From assembly GCA_016584305.1 (NCBI GenBank), contig JACEEZ010020601.1, positions 133,053 to 197,052 of the forward strand: DNA of 64,000 bases, given 5' to 3'. Positions 1-11,400 of this stretch are shown here, one piece after another. Under the pieces are notes generated by a model, which saw nothing but the letters and a program-made list of their open reading frames with translations, ran no database searches and had not been told where the DNA came from. The stretch's first letter is position 1; the number at the start of each line of letters is the position of its first letter. Position numbers and translations under genes: made by a program. Source of the DNA: Chionoecetes opilio (lineage: Eukaryota > Arthropoda > Malacostraca > Decapoda > Majidae).

Positions 1-1
1 T

Positions 2-286
2 AGTGAAAACGGCAACAGTGTAGTATACGAGATTCCATGCAACGGTTGCTCTGCCGTATATTACGGTGAATTGTCGCGTGGTGTCAAAAAGTGGATACAT
101 GAGCATAATAATGATTTACGCCACAACAGAACTTCAAATTCCTTGGAATTGCATGCTGAGAGACATGGCCACTTGCCTAATTGGAGGAAAGTTAAAGTCC
201 TTCACTCCGGACTAGGGAAAAAGAGGAGAAAATATTCTGTCGTTGGCCGCTGGCTAGCGCAAGAGACGTACGTGTGTGCTCCGTAA
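2..286 (+). pseudogene. Penelope-like element GIY-YIG endonuclease, 3' fragment
   Basis: The frame is open from base 2 to a TAA at 284-286, about 94 residues, and enters from outside the window. It reads VVYEIPCNGC, then YYGELSRGVKKWIHEHNND and HAERHGHLPNW. This matches the layout of the GIY-YIG nuclease at the C-terminus of Penelope-like retroelements: an IPC-x2-C Cys pair, a Y-x-G-x-x-x-R core and a downstream EH. In that family the domain nicks target DNA for reverse transcription. The expected second tyrosine motif (YIGxT) is YYGEL here, and the tail after KKRRK diverges from what I recall of the family, so this copy is probably decayed. No reverse transcriptase part is visible because the window begins here. 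Confidence 0.72.
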
Positions 287-289
287 CTG

Positions 290-985
290 CCACCCGCTAG
301 TCCCGTTATAACAGCGCAAGCTGTTAATTCTTTTCATTCCTTTCTCTCTGACTTCCATCTGCTCTCTTGCATAGATTATCTGCTATACCTATACCGACAA
401 ACTGAACTCGGAAGGAAGGGCCTCTTAAGGCCCGCCATGAAGGGACTCGTTTAGCTGAGTACGGTTTGTGTATGTCAGAGAGATAAACCACTGCTAGGCT
501 GTAGGGATAGGCTCCCACTAGCTGGGCATCCCAGGCTATCCCTAAGGTTACTCCCCTCGATCCCTGGAAGGGAAGGAGGTTAGACCCGGGGCTAGGCGCC
601 TGGGAATAGGTAGGCCTATGAGCATCTTTTCCACCACTTTTTCCACTTTCAATATTTGAATCGAGATCTGGCTGTCATCAGCTTAAGCCCCGCTTTCCTG
701 CGTGCTGATTGGCAGACTTAATACTCCAAGGCTGTGCCCTTCTCACATGGGAGCCTCTCGCTCTTATCTAGGTCTTCCTTAGCAAGGCAGAGTACATGCA
801 GGGTACAGGAGATATTGATATAAATTAATGTGCGCCTGTCCCTTTCTCTAAGGAAGCTTAGATTATGAAGGCACCCCGCCTCCCTCGGACCCCAGGGCCC
901 AGTCGCATCCCCATTCCCAGGTCTGGTGCCCCTCATCCTGCTCCTCTACCTCTTACCTCTTGCCTTTGGATAGAAACCGAATGAG
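290..985. other. non-coding, unassigned
   Basis: No credible coding frame. It may be the 3' flank of the Penelope-like fragment. A small GC hairpin (gggcctcttaaggccc) sits near 419. No splice-flanked exon was found. Confidence 0.5.
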
Positions 986-2245
986 GGTAGTTTGGAAATT
1001 TAAAAATTTGCCAGACTCTATCAAAAGCTTTTGATATGTCAAAGGGCAACAGCAAAAGTTTTACAGAAAACCCTAAAGGAGGATGACCAAGATTCAGTTA
1101 GGAAAGCTAGAAAATCGCCAGTAGATCGCCCTTTACGGAAACCGAACTGCCGATCAGATAGAAGATTGTGAGCAGATAGATGCTTAAGAATCTTCTTATT
1201 AAGTATTGATTCAAAAGCTTTAGAAAGGCAGGAAGTCAAAGCTTTAGGACGGTAGTTTTAAGGATTAGAACAGTCACCCTTCTTAGGAACAGGTTGGATG
1301 TGAGCAAAATTCCAGCAAGAAGGAAAGGTGGAAGTAGATAGACAAAGACGGAAAAGTTTGACCAGGCAGGGTGCAAGTACAGAAGCACGGTTTTTATGAA
1401 CATTAGGAGGGACTCCGTCAGGACCGTGAGCCTTCCGAGAATCTAGGCCAGAAAGGGCAAAGAAAACATCATTATGAAGGATCTTAATAACAGGCATAAT
1501 ATAGTTAGAGGGTGGAGGAGAATGAGGAACAAGCCCTTCATCAACCAGAGTGGAATTTTCAGCAGAGGTTTGAGCGAAGAGTTCAGCTTTATAAATAGAT
1601 GAGACATCTGTGGAGTCATATGGGTAAAGCATAGGAGGGAAAGATGAAGAAGAAAAATTGTTAGAAATGTTATTAGCTAGATACCAGATGTCACGTGAGA
1701 AATTCGATTCACGAAGATTTTGAAATTTTCTATGAATTAAGGACTTTTGGGTAATTTGAAGCAAAGATTTGGCATGATTACGGGCAGAAATATAAAGAGC
1801 ATGAGTTTCAGGAGATGGATGGTTACGGTACCGTCCGTGAGCCGCCTCTCTATCTCGGACAGTATGAGAACATGCAGAGTTAAACCAAGGTTGACGGGCT
1901 TTAAGATTAGAGAAAGTGTGTGGTATTGTCGCCTCCATGCCAGAGACTATGAGCTTAGTCATGCGCTCTGCACAAAAAAATGGGTCTCTGACATGGAAGC
2001 AGTAATCATTCCATGGAAAATCAGAGTAGTACTGCCTTAGGTCTTCCCACTTAGCTGAGTTGAAATGCCAGAAGCACCTCTGCTTAGGAGGGTCGCGAGG
2101 CGGCACCGGAGCTATAGGACAGGTTACAGAAAGAAGATTGCGATCGGATGAACCCAACAGAGAGATTTGTTTCACAGAATCAGCAGAAGAGTTAGTAGTT
2201 AAGAAAAAGATCAAGAATGTTGGGCGTGTCTCCAAGGTGATCAGG
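985..2245 (-). pseudogene. jockey LINE: endonuclease C-terminus and reverse transcriptase N-terminal half
   Basis: From 2235 downward the frame contains the end of the APE-type endonuclease (LLGSSDRNLLSVTCPIAPV; the SDxN catalytic region reads SDRN instead of the usual SDHN). A linker follows (HFNSAKWEDLRQYYSDFPW), then RT blocks GLDSRKAHGPDGVPP, AHIQPVPKKGD and NYRPKALTSCLSKAFES. An in-frame TAA lies at 1258-1260 just before NYRPKAL. One extra base near 1047 then shifts the frame so that RT motif A (DISKAFDRVW) is read in another frame. Past about 1000 similarity stops. RT copies element RNA at a nicked target; this copy cannot do so. Confidence 0.85.
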
Positions 2246-3378
2246 GGGGGAGATGCTCGAAAGAGTTACGGGCCCGTAAATATTACCCTAGGGGACTTTT
2301 ACCTCGTAGCGCCTCTTAGGGAGATGCTCAAACCATTTTCTCACTTGGTACGGGACCGCGAGGCTAAGGGTGGTCTGGAGCACCCTTAACTCCTAAGGGA
2401 GTGAAATTTGAAGCGGCTAGAGATCAGCAAACAATAAATTACAAGTTGTATCACTATACTTTATGTTTATTGTGTATTATAGAGCCATTTCATGCTTGCC
2501 TGTTTGTAATGTGATGTGTTTATTGCTTCATTGACTCTATATATATCATATTTAACATACAATACCTATACTTGTAATAAATTCATATTAGGGCAAACCT
2601 AATATATTAAATATATATATCGGTCGACTTCTTGAATCAAAACGTATAGTTCATCATACAAGTTTGGCAGCTATAATGATGCGGTCGGTGGTGGTGGTAT
2701 CAAATGTCTGACGTACAGACATTAGACACACGCACGTATACACACAAGCAAGGATATTATAAAGTTATACTATCCTTGCACACAAGTGTCACGTATGTCA
2801 AAGTGACGTGTTAGTCCCCCAGTGCGTCTTGTCTGACCTAATGAGCAAACGCGCAGTTCTCGTCCACTATAACAGAGACCGCCGCGGCTACGAATACGGC
2901 ACGTCTCGATACGGCCGGGCCAGCAATGGTCCATACTCCATAGATGCTAATTTCGGGCACGCAGGACTCGAACCTATGATCAGCGCATCAAGGTTTATGA
3001 TAGGTTTGTGTTAAGTTTTGTGGAATTATTTAGGTTAAATAAGCGTCCGCGGGACGATTTCCGAAAGAGGCCGATTTTAGCACAACAGCGGCATTTGAAG
3101 TCTCTTTAAATTTATTTATCGGGCTCCCTGACAGCTGAGAGCATGATGATTGGCTAGATAAGGCCGCGTCATGCGAGGCGCTGCTCTGTGATTGGTCAGC
3201 AGAATTTCCCCACACATATCCCTAAAATATCCCTAATATTCCCCACCCAGAGGCCACCGATAACCGTACGGGAGTGACTGCTCGGTACGAGCATCTCCTT
3301 CAGCCCACCCTCGTAAGGTTATTGTAGCCATACACTCATAAGTTGTCCCTTACGAGGGATTTTCGAGCATCCCTGCCC
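2246..3378. mobile_element. non-autonomous DNA transposon, GGG termini, 3-bp AGG target duplication
   Basis: The left end reads GGGGGAGATGCTCGAAAG and the right end, reverse-complemented, GGGCAGGGATGCTCGAAA. AGG is repeated at 2243-2245 and 3379-3381. Removing the element plus one AGG restores the jockey reading frame (RIP joined to DHLGD), which fixes both ends. No transposase frame is present over 1,133 bp. The superfamily is not assigned: a 3-bp duplication suits Harbinger-like elements, but AGG is not their usual TWA target. The interior holds a B-box-like tRNA motif near 2970 (minus strand). Confidence 0.75.
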
Positions 3379-3381
3379 AGG

Positions 3382-3960
3382 AATACGGGTAGGGTGCTAC
3401 ACCAACTGCTCTAGGTCTTGGAGGATAGAAAAGCTGTAGGCTTTTTCACCAGGTTGATCAATGAAAAAAGATGATAGCCAATGCTGGTGGTGAACATTGA
3501 GATCCTCAAGAATGGAAATTTCTGCTAAATGAAAATGAGATGAGATGTGCTCCACTTTTTATGTTAAATATTCGAAGAATTTTACATAGGCCGAGGAGTT
3601 AGGTGAGAGATATACATAACAGATAAATTTAGTAAAAGAGTGACAATGAGGTCGGAGCCAGATGGTAGAAAATTTGGAGGATTCAATACCGTGGGCACGA
3701 GAGCAAGTGATGTTGTTGCGCACATATATGCAACAGCCAGCTTTGGATTGAAAATGAGAATAGACAGTAGGAGGAGAAAGAAAAGGGACTGCTGTCAGTG
3801 CTCACAGACAACTGGGTTTCGTTGAGAAAAGAAGATGAGGTTTTGAGGAGGAGAGATGATGTTCCACAGATTGAAAGTTAGATCTAAGACCGCAAATGTT
3901 GCAGAAAATTAAGGAGAGAAAGTTAGAGGAAATATCAAGACACCTCGAATCGTTACCTTT
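3382..3960 (-). pseudogene. jockey LINE: APE-type endonuclease N-terminal part
   Basis: Minus-strand frames give FCNICGLRSNFQSVEHHL near the start, SKAGCCIYVRNNITCSRAHG, an AEISILEDLNVHHQHWLSS block (usual GDFN mutated to EDLN) and LVxHPTRIP at the junction with the inserted element. A stop replaces glutamine just before HPTRIP and further frameshifts are present. The GDFN-to-EDLN change alone would probably abolish nicking activity. Confidence 0.8.
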
Positions 3961-4389
3961 GAATCGGTCCGACCTGGGGATATTTATGGTCCCCTCCCCA
4001 GTAGCTAGGGACTACGGGGCAGGGTGTATGAACGCCATTTTGAATTTTGAGTGAAGATAGTGTAGGGATGTAAGTGCATGTAGTGTAGTGTGAGTAGTAA
4101 GAGGAATTGTTTATAGAGTGCAGGCTGCAACTACTTTCTTGTGTATCTGAGACAAGGGATATGGAAAGAGAGGACACGGGATATTTCAATGATAAGTCTG
4201 CAGCACCCCCTCAACCCCCGTTAGTACCTCCCCAGGAGTATTTCACCAAGGCGGCAGGTATCTCACCTGTCACACAGAACTGATACCGACCTGCCACACA
4301 GGTCGGTATCCAAGCCGAAGTTGAGCAGACACAGTGCTGTGTCTGCGAACCATGAGTTTACCGCATTAGGTAGGGCGATACTTGGGAGG
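3961..4389. other. non-coding, unassigned
   Basis: No recognisable protein, RNA or element ends. A short nearly repeated motif (ctgataccgacctgcc / aggtcggtatcc) near 4280-4312 forms a local inverted repeat. Confidence 0.5.
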
Positions 4390-4800
4390 GGTTAGACGGA
4401 GGTGGTCTTAATACTGTATAGACACACACTGAGCCCGTTCAGTGTTCGTGCGGTGGAGTGTGGGAGAAGAGCGGCTGAGTGTATCAACTGTTTGAAGCAG
4501 AGGAGGGAGGATGTAGCACCATCAGGCAGAGGCAGTCCGCAGGCAGTTTTGGCGAGGAGATCCAACTGATCTTTTGCTGCAATTCCAACATAGGAAAGAA
4601 ACAACAAAATACGCATTGTGAGAGAATTGTCACGAGCTAAGACTAACTGAAGCAAGATTTGTTGAACTAGGCAACGGTGTTAGGGTTGTGGAGCTGACAT
4701 GGCCTGAATGGCAGACTGAGAGTCACACATGACCGCACCATTCAGTCGTCTTTGACAGAGGAGACTGACAGCCAGCAAGAGCCCCTGTAAATCGCATTAG
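4390..4800 (-). pseudogene. LINE RNase H domain fragment
   Basis: The minus strand reads GLLLAVSLLCQRRLNGAVM, then CDSQSAIQAMSAPQP, LARDNSLTMRILL, YVGIAAKDQLDLLAKTAC and GLPLPDGAT. The CDSQSAIQA block and the (H)VGI-x3-D-x3-LLAK block are the acidic motifs of the RNase H domain found at the C-terminus of I/jockey-type LINEs. The usual SHVGI histidine is Tyr here, and a stop lies after SAPQP. It is an isolated fragment with no RT next to it. Confidence 0.7.
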
Positions 4801-4837
4801 GTAGAGCTGGACCCCCGAAAGGGAGGAAAAACAGCTA

Positions 4838-4930
4838 TTTTGGCTGGTCGCCGATTTGCCCGGATTCGAACCAGAGCCCGAAGATTCGTAACCAGGCACG
4901 GTAGTTACTACGCCACGGAGGCGACGGTAT
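4838..4930 (-). mobile_element. tRNA-derived SINE fragment
   Basis: The minus strand carries a B box GGTTCGAATCC (4862-4872) that matches the pol III consensus, and an A-box-like GTGGCGTAGTAACTACCG about 30 nt upstream. Spacing is tRNA-like but no full cloverleaf with acceptor stem is formed, so this is a SINE head rather than a tRNA gene. It runs straight into a TA microsatellite. Confidence 0.6.
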
Positions 4931-5110
4931 ATATATATATATATATATATATATACCGTCGCCTCCGTAGTGGTGGGGGGTGCGGATGCGAATGCAGGGA
5001 CGAATATTGAAAAGCATGGCGAATATTCGTAATTGCGAATGCGAACGCGAATTTTCGGTCCATCACTAATATATAATATATATATATATATATATTAATA
5101 TTATAAATAT

Positions 5111-5166
<56 letters not shown>

Positions 5167-5189
5167 ATTATTATATAATATATATATAT

Positions 5190-5224
<35 letters not shown>

Positions 5225-5235
5225 ATATAAATACT
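4915..5235. repeat. TA microsatellites, the first inside a 54-bp palindrome
   Basis: 4915-4968 is a perfect palindrome: acggaggcgacgg, a TA run, then ccgtcgcctccgt. From 5070 to 5235 there are further interrupted TA tracts. Confidence 0.9.
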
Positions 5236-6449
5236 ATACTTACATTGATAGTGGAATATTTTATACCTGTAGTTTATATATCCGAAATACTGGATATTGT
5301 GAGTAATATTTACTATATTAATAGGTTATGAAAACCATTAGTGCCGGCACGTAGACACCTGGATGGGAAACTAGTAGCAGCCTGTAGTGTTATATAGTGA
5401 CAACAATATACTGCACACTGATGGTGATATAATGTCTGTTACACAAACTGACCTCGCCGGTGAGAAAAAAATATTTGCAAACTATAAATAAATGTATGCT
5501 ACTACACTATAATCACACTATATGAGACGCACTGGCCAATGTTGTGCGTGATCCGACAGTAGCAACCGGACACTGTGTCTATGCCACGCTGTATCTACGT
5601 ATGAATTGCCGAAGGAGGTCATGCTTTTATTGATACAATATGAAGTGTGGTTTTTGTAGAATTTTGTGACACAATTATGATACGCTGATAGACAGTGCCA
5701 ATGCCGGTTAACAATTCTGAAGGGAGGAACGTGATATCTTTTGATGCTTGGCATACTACTATAATTGACAAGTGGTTGACATTCCAAGGACGTCTTGATG
5801 TACTGCATGTGCATAACAGCGCATTCGAGAACCTGTACCCAGCGTATTGATAGAGATATCGAATGATGAACCTGGTTTATGCTATCATTGGAATGCTTTG
5901 GTCTGTTATGATAAATTTGAGGGGGAAAGAAGTTCATGAACGCTAGCAAAGACACGGCGTGCCCGTATCAGTATATTGAGGGATTTTATTTACTAAGTGT
6001 TTGAGAGTGCCAACCACGTCTTATTCATGGTGCAACTGAAGTGGTCTTATCTTTTTGGTTGCATCCATTGATAAATGGCGACGTTGCTTCAAGAAAAACG
6101 GAAACTGTTGCAGTTATTATGTGATTCATGAGTAACTTAGTCAGTAATTTATAGGTAAATCTATGCAATGTATTTCTTTCCATAGCTTCGCATATCCACC
6201 GGACAATTGTCTAAACTGATTTCATTAAACTAACAAGAAAGTTTACGCCAATCGGACAGTTTTTAATTTGTTTTACAAAGTGACCAGTAACATGAAGGTG
6301 TATCCATCAAAAACTTCCAATACTTTAACATTTTAGCAATCTGTAAACAAAGTGTGGCTGAAAAATATGAGGAATGAAAACCAGACGGTTATTAGGAGAG
6401 TGAGAAGAATCACTACTCCCGGGGAGGTTAGCATTTGGGAAATCAGTGG

Positions 6450-6900
6450 TTAGGTGGGGGAGGTAGCATATGAGGTGGGGAGGGAGTGGTTATCGTCTGG
6501 AAGTGGTAAGCTCGAGGTCGCGAGTTCGAATCTCGCTGGAGGCAACTTTTTCGGCAAATGTTAATTAAAACGGTGGCCGGAGAGTTAGAATGTGGTAGTG
6601 GTGAGAACAAGATCCCGAGCTCAAGTCCCATTAGGAGCTACTCTTTCTTCCATCGTCAAGTGGCCGAAGACAACCACATGCTACCCATCAACCTTATATT
6701 CGACTGCGAGTGCGGCGGAAGACACTAGGGGGCGGCATGAGCCTTTAATCATCGCAGGTGTCACTATAAAAATCCAGCTTGAGTCACCACGGTCGCGGGC
6801 CAACAATCACACCCCTCCATAAGGAGCACGCAGGGATAACCACCGGAGGGAGCCCTCAGAAGCGATAAAAAGCCTACAAGCGCTATAGGTTCAAACGTAA
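6450..6900 (+). mobile_element. dimeric tRNA-derived SINE, copy 1
   Basis: Two tRNA-like heads follow each other. The first has GAGTTCGAATCTCGC near 6522 as B box after an A-box-like stretch; the second has GAGCTCAAGTCCC near 6616. A conserved body follows (cgactgcgagtgcggcggaagacac). The same unit recurs at 13120-13565 and, inverted, at 36485-36760. Confidence 0.6.
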
Positions 6901-6953
6901 AAGAAAAAAAATGAAAAAAATCTTATTTCTCTGTTACTGCATTTATTTTTCAG

Positions 6954-7067
6954 TTTGTAACTACGATGAGTGGATGTGTCTTGATGGGAGGTGCGTACCA
7001 ATCTCATCACGTTGTAATGGCATCTATGACTGTCTAGACCGCTCCGATGAGGAGAACTGCCCAGGAG
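6954..7067 (+). CDS. LDL-receptor class A repeat exon (copy A)
   Basis: The acceptor TTTTTCAG ends at 6953 and the donor GTGAGT starts at 7068. The 114-bp exon is phase 1 at both ends and encodes one LDLa module: CNYDEWMCLDGRCVPISS, then RCNGIYDCLDRSDEENC. All six cysteines and the acidic calcium cluster (DCLDRSDEE) are intact. LDLa modules are extracellular calcium-binding ligand-binding repeats of LDLR/LRP-type receptors and many secreted proteins. One module per phase-1 exon is the classical arrangement, and the other LDLa exons downstream share it, so this is best read as an internal exon of a multi-repeat gene. The parent gene cannot be named. Confidence 0.85.
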
Positions 7068-7722
7068 GTGAGTTTGTAAATTTGTTTATTGATTCTAATG
7101 TCTTTTTTGCAAATCTGATGATAATCAAAAGGTTATATAAGATTGTACCAATGCTGTCTTTGCTGCTACAGTCACTTCGATACTGGGTAATACTTTCATT
7201 GAAAAAGATATATCGTTAGTCAATGTTGAAAAGCCCTACACGAAATGCGTGTACATGAAGTGTGTAACAGATATATCCAGCAAAAATATAGACGAAGCCA
7301 ATGCGTCCTTAGAAAAAATATTCTCTGGATTCATAAAAAAAACATCCATACTCGTATACGCAACGACGGTCCAGTGAATAGATCTTTGACCTGCAATTAT
7401 GTGGTTAAGCAATTCGAATCCTCACTGCTCCCGGCGATTTTTAACTGACAAATTCCGTCGGTTACTGTCCCCTTTGAGCAAGGGAATGGGATTGCGGTGT
7501 CCCAGCATTTCCAAAAAATCGGTAATAATGAGCTCCAAGCTCGCACCGGGAGGGTGAAACTGGCGATCACGAGTCCGACTCGTGTGGACAAGATCATGGG
7601 TGAATCACTACAAAATATAGAAACATAAGAAAATAAGGAAGCTACAAGAGGCGCTTTTGAGGCGCATGTCACCTTGATATTCTCGGCAACAATCTCTTGC
7701 TTAAAGGAAGTTGTTCTCCTCC

Positions 7723-7820
7723 TCCTCTCCTCCTCCTCCTCCTCCTCCTCTCCTCCTCTCCTCCTCCTCTCTCCTCCTCCTCCTCCTCCTCCTCCTCCTC
7801 CTCCTCCTCCTCCTCCTCCT
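7723..7820. repeat. CTC/CTCCT microsatellite
   Basis: Imperfect (CTCCTC)n next to the CR1-like LINE 3' end. Copy B of the duplication has only about 20 bp of it (14383-14403), so the tract expanded or shrank after the duplication. Confidence 0.9.
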
Positions 7821-7821
7821 C

Positions 7822-8190
7822 AGAACATAAGAACAAAATAAAACGAGGAAGCTATAGGAGGCCGTGAGACCTACTGTACACTAGGTAGTTCTTGTTACTT
7901 AACACTACCTACATCCACCTTGCATCCCCATCCATGAAATTATCTACCCTCCTTTTAAAGCTTCCTATTAACTCCGCACTAACTACCTTTCTACAGAGTC
8001 CATTCCAATCATTTACTTTTTTTTTTTATATACGCTTTTCCAGCTTAAATCCGTTACTTCTTGTACTACCCTGATTACTAGCCGTAACAACTTGTCCTAC
8101 ATCTCCTTAATTGTATCCCTTTATCGTTTTAAAAACTTATATCAGATCGCCCCTATACTCTTCGCCTCTGGAGTGAGTGTAGATCTAATA
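7822..8190 (-). mobile_element. CR1-like LINE 3' end, copy A
   Basis: Similar to 33085-33500 on the minus strand (C-terminal RT region and 3' UTR), starting with the gaacataagaacaaaataaa tail. The 5' truncation at 8190 coincides with the end of duplication copy A. Confidence 0.75.
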
Positions 8191-8429
8191 ATGGAGCGAT
8201 CGAGGCCAAAAAAGGGCCTTATTTAAGGAGTTACCCATCCACACTTTAGAACAAGGCAAATGAGGTATTGTTGGATTCGTTAGGATGTCTACTTTATGAA
8301 AAATTATGTTTTACAGTCAGATTCTAATTAAAACATGGCCATTTAACCCATTTAACCCAAACAAAATTGAGAATGTTGGAATATCTTAAAAATTGTTATT
8401 TTGGCACTTACAAAGATTACTTACAGTAT
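8191..8429. other. non-coding flank of the nuclease/CXC pseudogene
   Basis: No terminal inverted repeat or target duplication was found here to explain how the adjacent gene arrived. Confidence 0.4.
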
Positions 8430-11400
8430 TTACACCATCATGTCCGTATCATCTCCGACTTCATCTCCATTTGCCACCTCACTTATCTCCGGCCGATTCG
8501 CACATTCTCCACCACAGGAACAAATGTCAATGCACTCAAGTCCCCAGCAATGACACACTGGCATTTTTGTCCGCGACAACCTTTGTCAGTCCAGTACAAA
8601 TGAGTTAAGTCTCTAACCTCTGCTGGTGCCGATTCATTCTTGTACATTGTAGGACGCAGTTCATCCTTTGCATTCACATGCCAACCATGGCCAACTGGGT
8701 TCATGTTCTCAGGTTTTGCGATGTGACTCTGACACCACACTGCTACTTGGTATTGGGCCCGCATTACATGTTGTTCGAAGGCATCATCTGTTGGTGGCAG
8801 TAAGGATGCGGACTTATCAGTTGTGGTGGCGAGTACGAAACGAAGCTCATTCAGTGAACTGAGATTTTTAGTTTTTTTACCATGCATGAGAAGGACAAAT
8901 CGCCTTGCGGTATCTAGGAAAGTAGGCACATCCTGGAATGCTTCCAGGCCCTGTAAGGCATCTGAATTTTTGGTGAAAGCTGAATATGCCGTTCGCTTTC
9001 CAAGTCGTCTGTATAGAACACTTGTCGTGTCACATCCTGACAGAGCATGCACGGCTGGTAATGACTTGCATGCTGCTTTGCCGAGTTTGGTACTGATATG
9101 GTGAACAGGTATGAATCGTTCCTTTGAGACGAATTTCCCTGAGTGCTCAGCATGCATATATACTTCATCGCCCAGTGCTCCCCTGCTCCAGTAATACACC
9201 AACAAGACGAGGACATCCGTGTCGTCACACCGAATGATTATCCTTGGATGGTCTCTCGATAACATGATTGCATGCAATACCAGACGAGTGTCCGCCTCCT
9301 CTTGTGTGCTGTACAACCCCTCAAGACTGGACACACCCACTTCATTCAGAACTTTGACCACTTCTTCATCTTCAAATCCACCTGCCAGTACTACCGATTT
9401 ATCTGCAGGCAGGAGATCTTGTCCATTGTCGCAGATGTACTGACAGATGAATGAAGCTAAACTAGCCTTGTTGGTACTGGTTTTGAAGAAGTTCCTGTAG
9501 TTCGGGACGTCCCTGTTCCCTTGTATCTGGTAGTTGAATCCGGAATCCATCATTCCTCGTCTGTGTCGTTCAGTCGACTAAATTGACTGTTCTCTGTCGT
9601 ACCGGTCAAAGACCAACGTCACAACGTCAATGGAAGGATCCATGGCACTGTTCTTCAGAAGACGCACAATTCGGTCCAGAACCACCTTTCCAAGATCATT
9701 GAAAGTCTTGAAATGATTCTCGTTCAGGGCCTGACACATTGCCATGCCATCAATGAGGTATGCACAGACTGCGATGACGTCGGGGAATTCTGACTAGGAA
9801 GGACAAGAATTTCATCCGTATTTGCTTCCAGCTTTTTGGCAAGATCTGCTTTGTTGGTCTTCCTCATCGAACCATCGTCGTGGAACATTGAAGGCGGAAC
9901 AGCTGCCAATTCGTAGGAGAGGACCTTGCGCATATCCACATCACGGTTCTTTGACACTGCAAGCAGTCTTCTGAAGAGTACCTACGTATCGATCATTATC
10001 TTCCCTTCCTTATCACTGGAAAGACACTTCCTCATAGCAGAAAACGTTTTGACTACTGTCTTGGGGATTGGATCCCAGAAATTCCTCTTCTTTTCGTCCC
10101 CAAGCCGATTCAAGCAGTTTCGTGAACTGATTGAACATTTCCCGACCCTTTTGTGGCACTCCCTTCATCGACTCTTCGACTTCTTCTGATGCCACCTGAC
10201 CACTAGTTATATTAACTAGGGAGATTACCACACTTTCCAGGTCAAATGGATCTTGGCATTGTTCCTTGATGTATTCCTTGATGACTTTAACATCATTCTG
10301 GTCCTTGGTCACTCGAGCATGTCCAAGTTCTTCATGTGTATTCTTGGACTTGGTAGGTGTACACATTTCTTTGAATCGTTCTGCGTATTCCCCGGTTATG
10401 TGGCGGGTCAGTAGCCAACGAACTAAGGCTCCTTTCCTCAGTGTGTAACCGATGACACCACCTTGGCTTTTAGCCTTGCGATTGATACTCTGTTCGAGAG
10501 CCTGATCCGTAGGAACGCAGTTGAAAGTCCTTTCTGAGCGTTTCACAACGAAACCACCTTCCGACATGTGCTGAAACATTCGTGGAGCTGACACCTCCAA
10601 GTGACGCATTTCCGCAACATAGACTGGGGTGTATCGTGCATAGTTGCTGCGGCCTGCCAGGAAGAAGTACGGTATGACTTCAAGGACGGCGGTAAGGTGC
10701 ATTTGAAAATCAGCCTCACGGTCTGCCCGAAGTAACTTCAAGAGGGTGTCACCAGCATCCAGAAAGCTAATCCAGTAACGGAATGTTGCTGATTGTTCTC
10801 TTCCTGTGTCTTTGAACTTCTTCATTGTACTGAGAAGAGAGGATGACAAGCGCATTTCAATCTCCTGACACACAGCAGTGCAGGCTTCCGGGGATTGCAT
10901 TGTGAAGGTATTCTCTAGATCTGCAATTAAGTGCGTGGTCTCATCATCCAACCAGGGCAACTTGTTTTTCATTGCAAAGGTTTCGGCAGCTGATAGAAAC
11001 AAGTGAAACAGTGCTTCGTGTACCAGTCTGATTCCTCTTAGACGTCTGGCATACTGCTTCCCGTGCAACATCAAACTCACGGACGCATGAGCATACACTT
11101 CAGGTACTGTCAGCATGTTGTGGAGACCACCATCACTAAACAGCTTCCCTATACTGGCTATGAAAGCCATAGTGAGATGTATCCCACCAAGCCTCATCGT
11201 CACTCGACCAGCCAAGGGATCTGGCTCAGTCCAGAGAATCTGTTAAGCCTTGCTATAGATTGCCAGGTCAGCAGTGACCAGAACATGTTCTTGTCCCACT
11301 GCATTTGCAATTTCAAACAATTTCAGCACAGTTGTGTAGATCGTAGAGAAGTCAGAGGGTGGCGCATTAATGAATGGGAGATACCATATTCGAGTCAGTG

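Larger units (their letters stand above)
985..3960 (-). mobile_element. jockey-like non-LTR retrotransposon, degenerate, split by a later DNA element
   Basis: Read on the minus strand, endonuclease (3960-3382) is followed by reverse transcriptase (2245-985). The two pieces join exactly once the 1.13-kb insertion at 2246-3378 is removed. The encoded sequence closely resembles a jockey-type LINE that I recall as extremely abundant in crab genomes. ORF1 and the 3' half of RT (after motif A) are missing, so the copy is truncated at both ends. Frameshifts and nonsense codons show it is dead. Confidence 0.85.
5327..8190 (+). repeat. segmental duplication, copy A
   Basis: This block is repeated at 11957-14820 in the same orientation. 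It holds, in order, a diverged 5' part, a dimeric SINE, an LDLa exon with both splice sites, and a minus-strand CR1-like LINE 3' end. From about 6060 rightwards the two copies are almost identical; from 5327 to about 6050 they are clearly more diverged. Copy A breaks off at 8190, where unrelated sequence leading into the nuclease/CXC pseudogene begins. Confidence 0.88.

Noticed and set aside
4862..4872. Functional tRNA gene (also considered at 6520, 11900, 31520, 45430)
   Set aside because: B boxes are good, but no complete cloverleaf with a paired acceptor stem; all fit SINE heads.
5518..5955. 145-codon minus-strand frame
   Set aside because: No motif, and the matching part of the second duplication copy does not preserve the frame.
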